A DNA stretch of 64,000 nt from a virus. Position 1 is the first letter of the stretch. Each line of letters begins with the position of its first letter. Below the pieces are notes generated by a model, which saw only the letters and a program-made list of their open reading frames with translations, made no database searches and was not told where the DNA came from. The stretch spans positions 23,901 through 87,900 of the IMG/VR virus record IMGVR_UViG_3300010367_000378; one strand, written 5' to 3'. The position numbers and the translations under genes were made by a program. Of the stretch, positions 31,133-40,391 are shown piece by piece.

Positions 31133-34100
31133 TTAGGACAATCCGGCCGGATACTTCGCCTCGATCGCTCGAACGAGAGCGGCGACCTGGCCGACCAGGC
31201 TGGTGATCGCCGCCCGGTCAGCAGCCCTTTCCTGGGCTTCCGAGAGCGCCACCGTCGACCGACGGTTCTTCTCCTCGTTGAGCTTCTTCTGTCGTTCCTG
31301 CTCGTGAGCTTGACGCTTCCGCTCGATTTCTTCAAGCGCCCGAAGCACGGCGAGGAGCTCGGGGCCGCACCCCTCTCCACGTTCCGAGACCACCGAGGAA
31401 GCGGCCGGCGACGGGGACTCGGACCGAGCGGCCGAAGCCGTGGAGGGCTGGGAGGGGGAAGCGATGCTTTCGCTGGTCGCCGCCACGATCCTGCTGCCGG
31501 AGGAGGTGGTCGAAGCCGTATTGTCCCGGATCGCCGCGAGCAGGGAGTTGGACTGCTGCAGGTGGTTGACGATCGGGTTGTCGGTCCCGCTGAGGAGCGG
31601 GTTGCTCCCGGTGAGCGCCTGGATGGCGTGGGTGATCTCGTCCACCACCGCGTTCGAGCCCACGCCGGCGCCGAGGAAGCTCTGGGCGGACGCCTGATAG
31701 TCCCGGCCGGCCTGCTCGAGCTGCGACAGGGCATCCAGATCTCCGGCCCGGGCCCGCGCCAGCAGGTCGCGGAAGTGATCACGCGAGGTCGTGAACTGGT
31801 CGGCGCTCGACGTCCGCGGGTCGTTGTGCTGGAGCTCCTGCAGGAAGGAGGTGAGCCCCGAGGTTGCCTGCCGCCAGAAGTCGTTCAGCGCGTTGACCCG
31901 CGCGGCCTCGTAGCGGGCCATATCCTGGGCCGAGACCCCGAGCCGGAGGAGCGCGGTGTGAGCGTCGCCGAGCTGCTTCAGCAGGTCGCGGAGCTGGAGC
32001 TGGAGGGGGTTCTTGCCGAGGTCCTCCCACCCCTTCAGGGTCTGGTCGACGAAATTCTCGACGGCCGCCTGGCTGGCGGAGGCCAGTTGGGCGAACTGGT
32101 CGGCGCTCGCCCCCAGGGTCACGAGGGCCGCATGGGCATCGTCGAGCTTGTCCCGGAGATCCTGGGCGTCCTTGACCACTTGGGGGACCGGCAGGAGCCC
32201 GGCGATCGTGTCGGAGACGAACTTGTTGACGGCGACCTGGTAGGCCGCCTGGAGCTGCGACATCGCCACGGTGAGCTTGCCGCCGGTCCATGCGAGGGCC
32301 GCCTCCTGTTTCGACAGGTCGGCCATCTTGTCCTTGAGGTCCTGCGCCCCCTTGGCCGCGGGCCCGAGGGAGAGCTGGTTCCACTCTTTGACCTGCTGGC
32401 CGATCGTGTCGATGAGGGTCGCCGCCTGCGTCCACGGGTCGTCATTGCTCTGCTGAGCCTGGGGCCGCTGCGGCGCCGGCCTCGTGAAGTCGGGCTGGTT
32501 GGCGGGGTCGTTGATCTCCTTCCGGAGGTTCTCCAGATCGGCCTTCTGGGCGTCCGTCAGGATGCCGAGCTGCTCGTAGGAGTCGAGGAGGAAATTGAAC
32601 TGGAGCACCTGCAGCTCGAAGTTCAGCTTGTCCGCCTCGCGCCGGGCCTTGTCCGCGTCGTCGAACTTGCCCTCCTGCTCCAGGAGGTCGGCCGCCTGGC
32701 TGAGCAGGTTCTGGGTCGCCTGCGTCCCGAGCTGGCTGATGACGTCGTTGAGCCGGCCGGCGGTGATCGCCCCCTTGGCGGCCGAGTCGCGCAGGAAGGC
32801 GACGGTGTCCCCGAGTCCCTTGACCTGCTGACGGGTCTGCTCCATCGGCAGGTTGAGCGAGGAGATCGCGTCTTCGGCGAGCCCGTTCAAGGCACGCAGC
32901 TCGGCCTGGTTGAGCTTCCAGAAGGCGATGGCCCGCTGGCCGGTCTCATCGAGGAGCTTCTGGTTCGCCGCCCGCGCCTCATCGAAGGTCTTTTCGATGT
33001 CCCCGGCCTTCGTCTGCCACTGCGACTGCCCGTAGGTGCCGCCGTCCCCGGGGCCGAGGTACTGGCGGACCGGGTCGAGGATCGTCTTCTTCGTCTGGTC
33101 GATCAGCGCCTGCCGGGCCGCGCGGAGCTGATCCTCCGAGATCTTCAGCTCCTTGGCCTTCTTCGCCATCTCAGCCAGCTTGTCGCCGAGATCGAGAACC
33201 GCCTGCACACTCGACGGCAGCCCGAGGCGGGTGTCGGCCTTGAGCTGGTCGAGGAAGTCCTGCTTGTCGGTGCTCTTGCCCCCTCCGTGGCCGGCGTTCG
33301 GCTTCTTGCCCGCGTCGTGCATCGCCGCGTTGTAGGCATCGGTCCACATGCCGGCGTACTTGTCCCACATGTCGAGGGCGACGAGCTGCATCTTGATCGC
33401 CTGGAACTCCAGGTCGACCTTCATCCGGGCGAATTCGACCCGCTGGGCCTCGTACTTTTGGCTCCCCTGGAGGTACTGGTAGAGCTGGTTGAAGACCGCC
33501 ATCGACACTTCCTGCTCGGAGAGCGCCTGCGGGATCTTGTCGAGCTCGGCCGTGTAATCGGCGATCTGCTGGCGCAGCCGCGCGATCCGCGAGTCCCACT
33601 CAGCCTGGGCCGATGCGCGGTCGTCATCGGTCATGCCGGGGCGGAGCCGGGGGCCGGTGCCCATGCTGTTGATGTCGCTCTGGGTAGCCGCGATCTCGTC
33701 CTCGAGCTGCTTCCGGGCGGACTCCCCGGCCTTCTTCATCTGGTCGTTGAAGGCGACGAGCCCTGCGAGGAAATCGGCGGTGCTGGTGTCGATCCCGAGT
33801 GCCTGATTCTTCAGAGACTGGACGGTGTCGGAGAACTTCCTGGTGATGCTTTCGACGGCCTGGTCGAGCGCGGCGGCGTCGCCAGCGAAGGTCTTTTTCG
33901 CCTGCTCCAGATCGGAGAAATACTGCTGGGCAGCCGCGGCGACCTGCCCCGAGATGCCGGGGAGATTCTGGGTCGCCAGGCGCTGCGCGAATTCAATCTG
34001 GGCCTTGAATTCGTCGAGGTCCTTGCCGGCGTAGTCCTTGATCGCCGCGACGACGAGGGGGTCGAGCCCGATGGAGGAGGAGTGCTTGATCGCCTCGATC

Positions 34101-37100
34101 AGGGCGTAGCTCATCGCCGCCTCGGCGTCCTTGCCGAAGTTGGTGACGATCCCGTCGACGTAGACCTTCCACTCGGTGTTCTTGCCCTGCCCGCGCCTCT
34201 TGACGGCGATCGAGGCGTCCAAGCTCTGGAAGATCCCGCCGTAGGCGATGAAGAAGCCCTTGATCTCGTCGGCGAGCTTCTTGCCGGCCGTGATCAGCCC
34301 GTCGATGTGCTTGCCGCCCTTGTCCATCTGGACGTCGAGGGCCGAGTTGAAGGAGATGACGCTCTCCTCCGTCTTCTGGAGATGGGCGGAGAGCTTGTTG
34401 ACCCCGATCGCGAAGACGGCCAGGACCACCACCCACGCGGCCACCATGCCCGCGGCGCCGGCGGCGCCGGTACCAGAGAAGAGCCCCGCAACGCCAGAGC
34501 CGCTCCCCGCAGCCCCGGTTCCCGCGCTCCCCCAAAGACCGCCGAGGCCGCTCCCCGTTCCGCCACCGCCCCAGATGTGCCCCGCCTGGCCACCGATCGA
34601 GGTCAACCCGCCGGTGACACCCTGGCCCTTCGCGAGGCCAGCGTTCCCGGCTGCGGCATTTGCCGCCGCGGTTTGAAGGGCCACCGCCGTCGCGAGCTCA
34701 TGGGCAGCGATCCAGCGGACCAGCCACTGCTCGATGTACTGAAGGGCGGTCTTCAGGGCGCTCTGCCAGAAGGACTCCCAGTCGCCTTTTCCGGTTACCA
34801 GGGCATCGTTGAGGGTCGAGAGGAAGTTGCTGGAGATGGTGCTCCAGGCCTCCTTGAACGGCTCCTCGAGCCACTGCTGGATTTCGGCGTCCGCCCACGT
34901 CTTGCGGATCTCGTCGATGAGCTGGTGCTGCTTCGTGATCTGGGCGGTGAGCTCCTGCTCGGTGAGCTTGTTGTCCTTGCGGTTCAGCGCCGCGGTGACC
35001 TCCATCTTGATCTGGAGGTCTTCCTGGGCGTGGCCGAGGAGCCCGTACTTTTCCAGGATTCCGGCGAGCCCGGCCCCGTAAGCCTTCACGGCGTCGACGT
35101 TTGCCTGCCAGTCGGAGAACTGGGCGGAGAGCTGGTCGCGCTGCTTTTCGGCTTCAGCGTCGAGGCGCAAGGCCTGGGTGTGCCTCGCGAGGGTGTCGGT
35201 CTCCCTCTGGTAGTTCTCGTCGGTCAGCTTGATGGAGGCGGCGAGCGGCAGCCCGGCGATCGCGTTCTGCGCCCGCTGGTCCTTCTCGATCTTGAGAGCC
35301 AGGGCGTTCGCCTGCGAGGCGAAGGTCGTCCGGTTGATGGCGTCCTGGAGCTCCGCTTCGGCGGTCCGGAGGGCGATGCTCTGCTCGTTGGCCGTCTTGA
35401 TGGAGACGATCCGTCGCTCGATCTCGATCCGATCTTCAGCGACCGCCACCGCGTGGGCCTTCCAGGCCTGTCCCTCCCGGGAGAGCAGCTCGACCCCAGC
35501 AACGATCTGGACCAGCCCGAGCTTGCGGGCCTCCTGCTCGCCCTTGAAGGCGGCGGCGGCGAGGGTCGAGTTGATCGTGGTGCCGGCGAGCGCGTCCTGG
35601 ATCTTGGCCTCGCCGTCGACGACCGCCTGGTCGTCCGAGATCCGCTGCTGCCGGAGAGCGGCGGCCTGGCGCTCGACCACCTGCGCGTCGGAGAGGGCTC
35701 GGATGCTCGACCTGATCCCGAGCTCCTCCTCTTTCGTGAGGGTGGTCTTGTCCTTCTTCGCCTTAGCGGTCGCTTCAATGACCGCCTTGTTCTGCTGCTC
35801 CAGGATGACCGCCTGCCGGACCGCCTCGTCCCCGATGAGCTGGGCGGCAGCCTGCGCCAGGGTCCCCCGGGCCTCCTCGTTCTTGACGTCGATCTGCTTC
35901 TTGATCCAGTCGTGGAAGTTCTCGACGCTCTTGGCGGCCTTTTCCGTGGTCTCGGTCCCGACGCGCTGGGAGGCCGTCTGGAGGTCGAGCTCGGCCTCCA
36001 GGGCGGAAACCGCCTTCGTCGAGGTGGTGATCCGGTCGTTGTGGAGCTGGAGACTCTTCGCCAGGTTGTCGACGTCGCTCTTCGCGGCCCGCAGGTTCGC
36101 CTGGATTTCTGGCCCATACGCCTTCTTGTAGGAGTCCGACCCGCTCGCGGCGAGGCCGTCCGCGGCGGTCTTGGCGATGTCGAGCCGGCGCTTGGCGGTG
36201 TCGAGCAGGCTCTCGAGCTGGCCGGTCTTGGACTTCTCGTTCTCGATCGCCGCCTTCGAGTTCTCCACCAGCGCCCGGGTCTCCCCCTCGAGGGCAGCGG
36301 TCGAGCGGTCGCGCGCGATCTTGGCCGCCTCGAGGGCGACCTTGTTGGTGCCGGCGGCCTCGGTGGCCTTGGCGTAGGCGAGGTTGATGGAGTTGAGCTG
36401 GCCGAGGAAGTTGTCGGCCCCGGAATCCCGCAGCACGATGGCCGAGTTGTCGGCCGCGCCGGCGCTCACCTTGGCGGGCCCGGTGATGAGACCCACCCCG
36501 CTCGCCCCGAGCGCCGCCTTTTTCGAGACCGCGAGGACGTCGTACTGCTTGGTGAGCTTCGACAGGGCGATGGCGTTCTCGTTCGCCGCCGCCACTTCGT
36601 TGAGGAACGCCTGGTCCCCTTCCTTGCTGGTGGTGATGAAGTGGTTGAGCACCCCGAGCAGCACCAGGACGGCCGCCGCCGCGGCGCCGAAGGGATTGGC
36701 CTCGATCGCCGCCGTCAGGGACTCGATGCTCGCGAGGAGCCCCGTGCTGGAGGCGGCCAGGTCGATCTCGGCAGCCTCGGCGACCGTCAGGGACCCCGCG
36801 TAGGCCATCATGCCGGCGGAGAGCCCGGCGGTCTGGGTGATCAGGGCGAACTCGGCCGCGTCGGCCGCCGTGGCGCTCTCGGCGAACGCGAACATCCCGG
36901 CGGTCAAGGTGGTCTCGGAGGCCGTGAGGGTGGCGTTGGCGCCGGCCGCCGAGAGGGCGAACGCTGCGTAGGCGCCGAGGACGATCGGCAGGTTGCCCAG
37001 CACCAGCCCAAGCGCGTTCGTGATGAGCATCACGACCCGGAAGGCGCCGGCGACCCCGTTGGCCCACGCCTGCAGGTCGCCGCTTTGGACGGCTCCCCGG

Positions 37101-39196
37101 ATCTCCTCGGCGAGTTGGACGAGCTGCGGCAGGAGCCCGGAGACGATCTGGAGGGATGCCTCCTCGACCGCCGCCTTCATCTGCTTGAAGACGAACGCCG
37201 GATCGGCCTTGACCAGGGCGTAGGCCTCGTCGGTCGCGTGGCCGATCGAAGCGTTGACCCGGTCCTGGATGCCAACGTACTCCTCGCCCTGACTGGCGGC
37301 GGTCGACAGGATGTCGCGCAGCGCCCGGATGTTCGGCACGACCTTGGCGAGCGCGTCGTTGTTGCCGTCGAACCGCTGGACCAGGTCGAGGAGGGCCGCC
37401 GCGAGCCCCTTCTGCTGGATCTCGGTCCGGAGCGAAGCCACGGAAAGGCCGACCGTCTTGAGCGCCTCGTTGGCGGACTTGGCCCCCTTGACCTCCAGGG
37501 CCGAGAGGATGCCGGAGAGGCCGGTCGCGGCCTCTTGCGCGCTGACGCCGACGCGGGTGAAGGCGGCGATCGACCCGCCGAGATCCCCGAACTTGACCCC
37601 CACCGCCGCGGCGACACCGGTTACGCGGGCGAACGCACCGACGAGGCTGTCGACGGTGGTGTTGCCTTCCCTGGCGGTCGCGATGTAGACGTCGAGGGCC
37701 TGCTTGGCGGTGAGGGTGCCGGCCCCGTAGGCGGTCATCGCGGCCACGGCGCCGCGGGCGACGGTCGTCTGGTCACCGAGCCCGATCGCGGCCCCCTTGG
37801 CGCTCGCAGAGAGGGCATCGAGGGCAGCCTGGCCTCGCAGGCCCGAGGACTCGATGGCGAACGCCGCCTTGGCGTTCTCTGCGGCGCTCTGGCCGGTCTC
37901 CAGGGAGATCCCGTGGATCGCCTCCCGGACGCTCTGGACTTCCTGCGCGGAGGCGCCGACTAGCGTGCGGAGGCGGACCAGGGCGCTCTCGAACTCGATC
38001 GCCGCGGCGACGGCCTCCTTGAAGCCCTGGATCAGCTCGATGATCCCGCCGTAGACCGCCATGTACTTGAGGGCGGTCCCGATCTCACCGATCGCCCGGG
38101 AGAGCATTCCGGCGCCGGAGGAGGCCTTGCCGAGGGTGGCCTCCTGTTCGGCCCGGACCTGCGCCAGGACGGCGCGCTGGTCTTCGAGGGCGATGACCTC
38201 CTCGCGGATGGCCGCGGCGCCCTGCTGGTCGATCACCACCAGCCGGCCGCGCTCGTTCATCTCGGCGACGCCGGCGGCGAGGAGCTGCGCCTGGATCTCC
38301 AACTGCTGGTTGAGGGTGGCCTCGGCGGCGGCCCCCTGCCGGGCGGCGGCCACCCGGTCGCCGGTCTGGTTGGTGCTGGTGCGGAGCTCGATCAGGACCT
38401 GCTGGAGCTTCCTTTCGGCCGCGGTCGCCTGCTCAGCGGCGGCGGTCTCGGCGGCCCGGTCGGCGCGCACCTTCTCCAGGGCGGTCGTGAGTTGTTGCCA
38501 AGCGCGGAACTCGTTGAGCACCGCCCCCGCGAGTCCGTCCTCGGCGGTGATCCCCGCCTTGACCAGGGCCTCCATTTCGAGGAGCCCCTGCTTGCGAGTT
38601 GCGATCGCGGCTGTACCCTCCCGCTCGGCCTGGATGTCGAGCTGGAGCTCGGCGCTCAACTGCCGCATGGTCTGGATGTAGCTGAGGGCGCTTTCGCTCC
38701 CGAGGAGCGTCTCCTTCCCAAGGAGGCCGGCCCCCTCGGCCGCCGTCCTGAGCGAGGCGGCGAGCCCCTCGCTCGCCGACATCAGGGTCTCGGTGGATGT
38801 AGCCGCCGAGACCGCGCCGCTCGCGACCGACTCCAGGCCGGTCCCCATGGAACCGAGGGACCCTGCGGACTTCGCGATCGAGGAGTCGGCCGCCGCGACC
38901 GAGGAGGCGAGGGTGTCTGTGGACGCCGAGGCGCTCGCCACCGAGACCTGGGCGCGGCTGACGGAAGAAGCGAGGCTGCTGGAGGCGGAAGCGACCGAGG
39001 AAACCGAGCCGGCGACACTGCGGGTGGAGATGCCGAGGCGCTCGGCGGTCGCTACTACGCTGTCGAGCCTCGCCTGCAGGCGGTCAGCCTGCTCGCCGGT
39101 CTTGACGAGGTCGGACTGGAGGGCCTCGACTCCAGGCTTTGCGGCGCTGGAGTCGAGCCCTACCTTGAGATCGTACTGGGTACCGCCCTCGCTCAA
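31133..39196 (-). CDS. Tape measure protein (2687 residues)
   Basis: 2687 residues. The N-terminal 350 are coiled coil; then ALVRLRTLVGASAQEV..., GISLETGQSAAENAKAAFAIESSGL and VGAFARVTGVAAAVGVKFGDL form the TP901-type tape measure core. Hydrophobic segments follow (e.g. GAAAAAVLVLLGVLNHF; VAAWVVVLAVFAIGV), then long helical regions to the C terminus. It sets tail length and is threaded in the tail tube; at about 0.15 nm per residue the tail would be near 400 nm. It is immediately downstream of the chaperone pair, as usual. Confidence 0.95.
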   Translation of the reverse strand: MSEGGTQYDLKVGLDSSAAKPGVEALQSDLVKTGEQADRLQARLDSVVATAERLGISTRSVAGSVSSVASASSSLASSVSRAQVSVASASASTDTLASSVAAADSSIAKSAGSLGSMGTGLESVASGAVSAATSTETLMSASEGLAASLRTAAEGAGLLGKETLLGSESALSYIQTMRQLSAELQLDIQAEREGTAAIATRKQGLLEMEALVKAGITAEDGLAGAVLNEFRAWQQLTTALEKVRADRAAETAAAEQATAAERKLQQVLIELRTSTNQTGDRVAAARQGAAAEATLNQQLEIQAQLLAAGVAEMNERGRLVVIDQQGAAAIREEVIALEDQRAVLAQVRAEQEATLGKASSGAGMLSRAIGEIGTALKYMAVYGGIIELIQGFKEAVAAAIEFESALVRLRTLVGASAQEVQSVREAIHGISLETGQSAAENAKAAFAIESSGLRGQAALDALSASAKGAAIGLGDQTTVARGAVAAMTAYGAGTLTAKQALDVYIATAREGNTTVDSLVGAFARVTGVAAAVGVKFGDLGGSIAAFTRVGVSAQEAATGLSGILSALEVKGAKSANEALKTVGLSVASLRTEIQQKGLAAALLDLVQRFDGNNDALAKVVPNIRALRDILSTAASQGEEYVGIQDRVNASIGHATDEAYALVKADPAFVFKQMKAAVEEASLQIVSGLLPQLVQLAEEIRGAVQSGDLQAWANGVAGAFRVVMLITNALGLVLGNLPIVLGAYAAFALSAAGANATLTASETTLTAGMFAFAESATAADAAEFALITQTAGLSAGMMAYAGSLTVAEAAEIDLAASSTGLLASIESLTAAIEANPFGAAAAAVLVLLGVLNHFITTSKEGDQAFLNEVAAANENAIALSKLTKQYDVLAVSKKAALGASGVGLITGPAKVSAGAADNSAIVLRDSGADNFLGQLNSINLAYAKATEAAGTNKVALEAAKIARDRSTAALEGETRALVENSKAAIENEKSKTGQLESLLDTAKRRLDIAKTAADGLAASGSDSYKKAYGPEIQANLRAAKSDVDNLAKSLQLHNDRITTSTKAVSALEAELDLQTASQRVGTETTEKAAKSVENFHDWIKKQIDVKNEEARGTLAQAAAQLIGDEAVRQAVILEQQNKAVIEATAKAKKDKTTLTKEEELGIRSSIRALSDAQVVERQAAALRQQRISDDQAVVDGEAKIQDALAGTTINSTLAAAAFKGEQEARKLGLVQIVAGVELLSREGQAWKAHAVAVAEDRIEIERRIVSIKTANEQSIALRTAEAELQDAINRTTFASQANALALKIEKDQRAQNAIAGLPLAASIKLTDENYQRETDTLARHTQALRLDAEAEKQRDQLSAQFSDWQANVDAVKAYGAGLAGILEKYGLLGHAQEDLQIKMEVTAALNRKDNKLTEQELTAQITKQHQLIDEIRKTWADAEIQQWLEEPFKEAWSTISSNFLSTLNDALVTGKGDWESFWQSALKTALQYIEQWLVRWIAAHELATAVALQTAAANAAAGNAGLAKGQGVTGGLTSIGGQAGHIWGGGGTGSGLGGLWGSAGTGAAGSGSGVAGLFSGTGAAGAAGMVAAWVVVLAVFAIGVNKLSAHLQKTEESVISFNSALDVQMDKGGKHIDGLITAGKKLADEIKGFFIAYGGIFQSLDASIAVKRRGQGKNTEWKVYVDGIVTNFGKDAEAAMSYALIEAIKHSSSIGLDPLVVAAIKDYAGKDLDEFKAQIEFAQRLATQNLPGISGQVAAAAQQYFSDLEQAKKTFAGDAAALDQAVESITRKFSDTVQSLKNQALGIDTSTADFLAGLVAFNDQMKKAGESARKQLEDEIAATQSDINSMGTGPRLRPGMTDDDRASAQAEWDSRIARLRQQIADYTAELDKIPQALSEQEVSMAVFNQLYQYLQGSQKYEAQRVEFARMKVDLEFQAIKMQLVALDMWDKYAGMWTDAYNAAMHDAGKKPNAGHGGGKSTDKQDFLDQLKADTRLGLPSSVQAVLDLGDKLAEMAKKAKELKISEDQLRAARQALIDQTKKTILDPVRQYLGPGDGGTYGQSQWQTKAGDIEKTFDEARAANQKLLDETGQRAIAFWKLNQAELRALNGLAEDAISSLNLPMEQTRQQVKGLGDTVAFLRDSAAKGAITAGRLNDVISQLGTQATQNLLSQAADLLEQEGKFDDADKARREADKLNFELQVLQFNFLLDSYEQLGILTDAQKADLENLRKEINDPANQPDFTRPAPQRPQAQQSNDDPWTQAATLIDTIGQQVKEWNQLSLGPAAKGAQDLKDKMADLSKQEAALAWTGGKLTVAMSQLQAAYQVAVNKFVSDTIAGLLPVPQVVKDAQDLRDKLDDAHAALVTLGASADQFAQLASASQAAVENFVDQTLKGWEDLGKNPLQLQLRDLLKQLGDAHTALLRLGVSAQDMARYEAARVNALNDFWRQATSGLTSFLQELQHNDPRTSSADQFTTSRDHFRDLLARARAGDLDALSQLEQAGRDYQASAQSFLGAGVGSNAVVDEITHAIQALTGSNPLLSGTDNPIVNHLQQSNSLLAAIRDNTASTTSSGSRIVAATSESIASPSQPSTASAARSESPSPAASSVVSERGEGCGPELLAVLRALEEIERKRQAHEQERQKKLNEEKNRRSTVALSEAQERAADRAAITSLVGQVAALVRAIEAKYPAGLS

Positions 39197-39202
39197 CGGC
39201 GA

Positions 39203-40260
39203 TCACTCCTCGTCGTCGTAGAGGGCCTCGGATCGCCCCATCCCCAGGAAACGCAGGACGAGGCGAGCGATCATCTGGCCCTCCGGGTCATCCACCCCGT
39301 AGGCCGTCAGCATGGCGTTGACGGCGACGGGGTCGTGGAAGCAACCGTTCTGGTCGAGGGCTCCGATCAACTCCTCGTCGATCGTCAGCCACCAGCGCAT
39401 CTCGGGGGAGATCGGGACGGGGGCGTGCTCTGGTTCGAGCCCTCCCGGCGTCCCGGTCTCAGGATCAATTGGCCGGGTTTCCAGCCGCTTGATGTGGTCG
39501 TAGAGGTCCTTGTCCTTCGACCTCAGTCGGCCCAGTCGAATTCGCCGGGCCGCCCAAACTCGTAGGCTTCCCCCAGCTTGTAGATCTCCTCCTCCTTCAC
39601 GCGCTGCAGCGCCTTGGAGGTCTGGAAGAGCTGGGTCAGCATGGTGATCGACGTCTCGAGCATGGGCGACAGGATCGTGCGCAGCTTCTCGGCGTTGCGG
39701 GCGCGGTCCTCCGACGAGCTCTTCTTCGGCAGGCGCTCGAAGTTGATGAGGATGAACCCGCCCTCCACCTCGTCGACCTTCAGCCCGTAGTCGCGGGCCT
39801 TCTGGAGCGCGCGGCGGCCCCCCTCGATCTGGGCGAGGATGTCCGGGTCCTGGCTCTCGACGCCGGGCTGGCCGACGTTGACCTGGCCCTCGATCTCGGT
39901 GATCGCCATCGTCACCGCGGCCCGCGTGATGCCGATCTGCTCCTCCGCCGGGATGTCGTCGTTGTCGTTGAGGCCGAGACGCACACGGACCGCCCGCTCG
40001 GCAGCCTCGCGCTTCGCCACGACCGCGCCGACGTGGAAGGGGCGCAGGCGCACCTTCAGGCCGCCGAAGCGGGGCCCCAGGTTGCACCAGATCCCGAGGC
40101 CGAACTGCTTCTGGACGGCCTCGTGGACCACGAAGTTGAAATAGCGGGCGACGGGCCGCTTGCCGAGATCCTCGGCGGGCACGGCAGTCTCCGGGGTCCC
40201 GCCGTCGGGCCGCGCCCCGTCGCTGGGGTTGGGGGTCGTGGTGTCGGTGGTGAAATCCAT
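39203..40260 (-). CDS. Tail chaperone GT fusion made by -1 frameshift
   Basis: The second frame (stop at 39203) runs on from the end of the chaperone gene with no usable start: ...RLRSKDKDLYDHIKRLETRP to RSEALYDDEE. It overlaps the first frame up to its TGA at 39523 and is in the -1 frame relative to it. A G5AA run (GGGGGAA, plus-strand 39568-39574) in frame as CTG GGG GAA is the best slip site seen. This is the classic gpG/gpGT arrangement before a tape measure. Fusion length is about 350 residues if the slip is there. Confidence 0.65.
39523..40260 (-). CDS. Tail assembly chaperone (gpG-like)
   Basis: 245 residues from ATG at 40260 with AAAGGAGAGAACG upstream. It sits between the tail tube and the tape measure. 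Mixed alpha/beta N-terminal half (KRPVARYFNFVVHEA...VRLRPFHVGAVVAK), helical C-terminal half ending EYGRPGEFDWAD-like (EFGRPGEFDWAD). Larger than lambda gpG (about 140) but within the range of long-tailed phages. It should coat the tape measure during tail assembly. Confidence 0.65.
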   Translation of the reverse strand: MDFTTDTTTPNPSDGARPDGGTPETAVPAEDLGKRPVARYFNFVVHEAVQKQFGLGIWCNLGPRFGGLKVRLRPFHVGAVVAKREAAERAVRVRLGLNDNDDIPAEEQIGITRAAVTMAITEIEGQVNVGQPGVESQDPDILAQIEGGRRALQKARDYGLKVDEVEGGFILINFERLPKKSSSEDRARNAEKLRTILSPMLETSITMLTQLFQTSKALQRVKEEEIYKLGEAYEFGRPGEFDWAD

Positions 40261-40277
40261 TCGTTCTCTCCTTTGGC

Positions 40278-40324
40278 AAAAAAGCGGGGGGGACGACCAG
40301 CCCGGGAAGCTGGCCGCCTCCCCC
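40278..40324 (-). terminator. Rho-independent terminator after tail tube gene
   Basis: On the minus strand GGGGG (40324-40320), CCAGC, loop, GCTGG and CCCCC form nested stems (outer G5/C5, inner 5 bp), followed by GC and T6 (40283-40278). It lies between the tail tube stop and the chaperone ribosome binding site, and could lower downstream expression relative to the abundant tube protein. Confidence 0.6.
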
Positions 40325-40391
40325 GGAAAACCACCACCGGAAGAAGGCGATCAGGCCCGGCCCCGGGCTGGCTCCTTGGGTCCCGCGTCGA

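Noticed and set aside
31304-37963. Long open plus-strand frame (2219 codons) antisense to the tape measure
   Set aside because: It has no ribosome binding site, reads as Arg/Gly/Leu/Val-rich low-complexity sequence, and lies opposite a well-supported tape measure gene. GC-rich antisense frames seldom hit stops.
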